Positions 5,514-5,875 of a stretch of DNA of 5,875 bases are shown here, one piece after another; positions within the stretch are counted from its first letter, which is position 1, and the number at the start of each line of letters is the position of its first letter. Origin of the DNA: Pseudomonadales bacterium (GTDB lineage: Bacteria; Pseudomonadota; Gammaproteobacteria; Pseudomonadales; Pseudohongiellaceae); contig JAITMI010000050.1 in the NCBI GenBank assembly GCA_031277435.1, forward strand, positions 1 through 5,875, read 5' to 3'. The position numbers and the translations under genes were made by a program. Under the pieces are notes generated by a model that had not been told where the DNA came from, searched no databases, and was given only the letters and a program-made list of their open reading frames with translations.

Positions 5514-5875
5514 ATGAGTACACTGCGAGTGGGTCTCATTCAGCAACAAGCCTGGCCGGACAAGGCGAGGAGCCTGGCGGAAACCGAGCGCCTTTTGGAA
5601 CAACTGTGCCGTGAGCAGGCGCCGCAACTGGTGCTGCTGCAAGAATTGCATACCACGCATTATTTTTGTCAGGTGGAGGATCCAGCGCTGTTCGATCTGG
5701 CTGAAGCGCTGGATGGCCCCAGCGCTCAGCATTTGTCAGCGCTGGCGCGCAAATACAAGGTGGTATTGGTGGGCGGCATCTTCGAAAAACGCGCGCCGGG
5801 CGTGTTCCACAACACCGCGCTGGTGTTCGAGCGGGATGGCAGCCTGGCCGGTTACTACCGCAAGATGCACATTCC
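5514..5875 (+). CDS. aguB: N-carbamoylputrescine amidohydrolase, N-terminal part (3' end cut by window)
   Basis: A carbon-nitrogen hydrolase (nitrilase superfamily) that would convert N-carbamoylputrescine to putrescine, CO2 and ammonia, the step after AguA. The visible 120 residues begin MSTLRVGLIQQQ, a typical first strand of the fold. LLQELHTTHYFCQVED carries the catalytic glutamate at 44 and the YFCQ signature characteristic of AguB-type enzymes. YYRKMHIP at the right edge holds the catalytic lysine at 117. The catalytic cysteine lies beyond the window, so completeness cannot be judged; family members are about 290-300 residues. The start ATG at 5514 has AAGGA at 5500-5504, nine bases upstream. 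It follows aguA by 36 bp on the same strand and is almost certainly co-transcribed. Beta-ureidopropionases and other nitrilase-family amidases are alternatives, but the residues and the neighbour favour AguB. Confidence 0.9.
   Translation, partial: MSTLRVGLIQQQAWPDKARSLAETERLLEQLCREQAPQLVLLQELHTTHYFCQVEDPALFDLAEALDGPSAQHLSALARKYKVVLVGGIFEKRAPGVFHNTALVFERDGSLAGYYRKMHI

Overview
The window is ordinary GC-rich bacterial chromosome, densely coded, with no RNA genes, mobile elements or CRISPR repeats that I can see. Gene content points to a proteobacterium, most likely beta or gamma: a QorA-type quinone oxidoreductase very close in motif pattern to the E. coli enzyme as I remember it, and the agmatine-to-putrescine pair aguA/aguB. 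This is inference from a few genes, not a taxonomic assignment.

Layout from left to right. (1) The 3' part of an unrecognised plus-strand gene enters from the left edge and stops at 606. (2) A minus-strand set of three genes follows. In transcription order these are an MFS transporter (3246 to 1822), a short single-domain asparaginase-family protein (1767 to 1282) and a cytosolic DsbA/FrnE-family thiol oxidoreductase (1242 to 613). The gaps of 54 and 39 bp suggest one transcript, which meets the left-edge gene tail to tail with only 6 bp between stops. (3) A 196-bp divergent intergenic region (3247-3442) holds a well-formed sigma-70-like promoter for the minus-strand set and an extended -10 candidate for the plus-strand set. 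(4) A plus-strand set follows: qorA, aguA (agmatine deiminase), then the 5' part of aguB (N-carbamoylputrescine amidohydrolase), which runs off the right edge.

How the genes work together. AguA converts agmatine to N-carbamoylputrescine and ammonia. AguB then hydrolyses that to putrescine, CO2 and ammonia. Their adjacency supports reading the deiminase as agmatine-specific and not peptidyl-arginine-specific. qorA ends 4 to 22 bp upstream of aguA, depending on the aguA start, and is probably co-transcribed, although it has no obvious role in polyamine synthesis. The three minus-strand genes have no clear shared pathway.

I found no convincing undescribed system. The points most worth a second look are the single-domain asparaginase with its active-site residues in place, the unrecognised left-edge protein, the start of aguA, and the small inverted and direct repeats in the intergenic regions.
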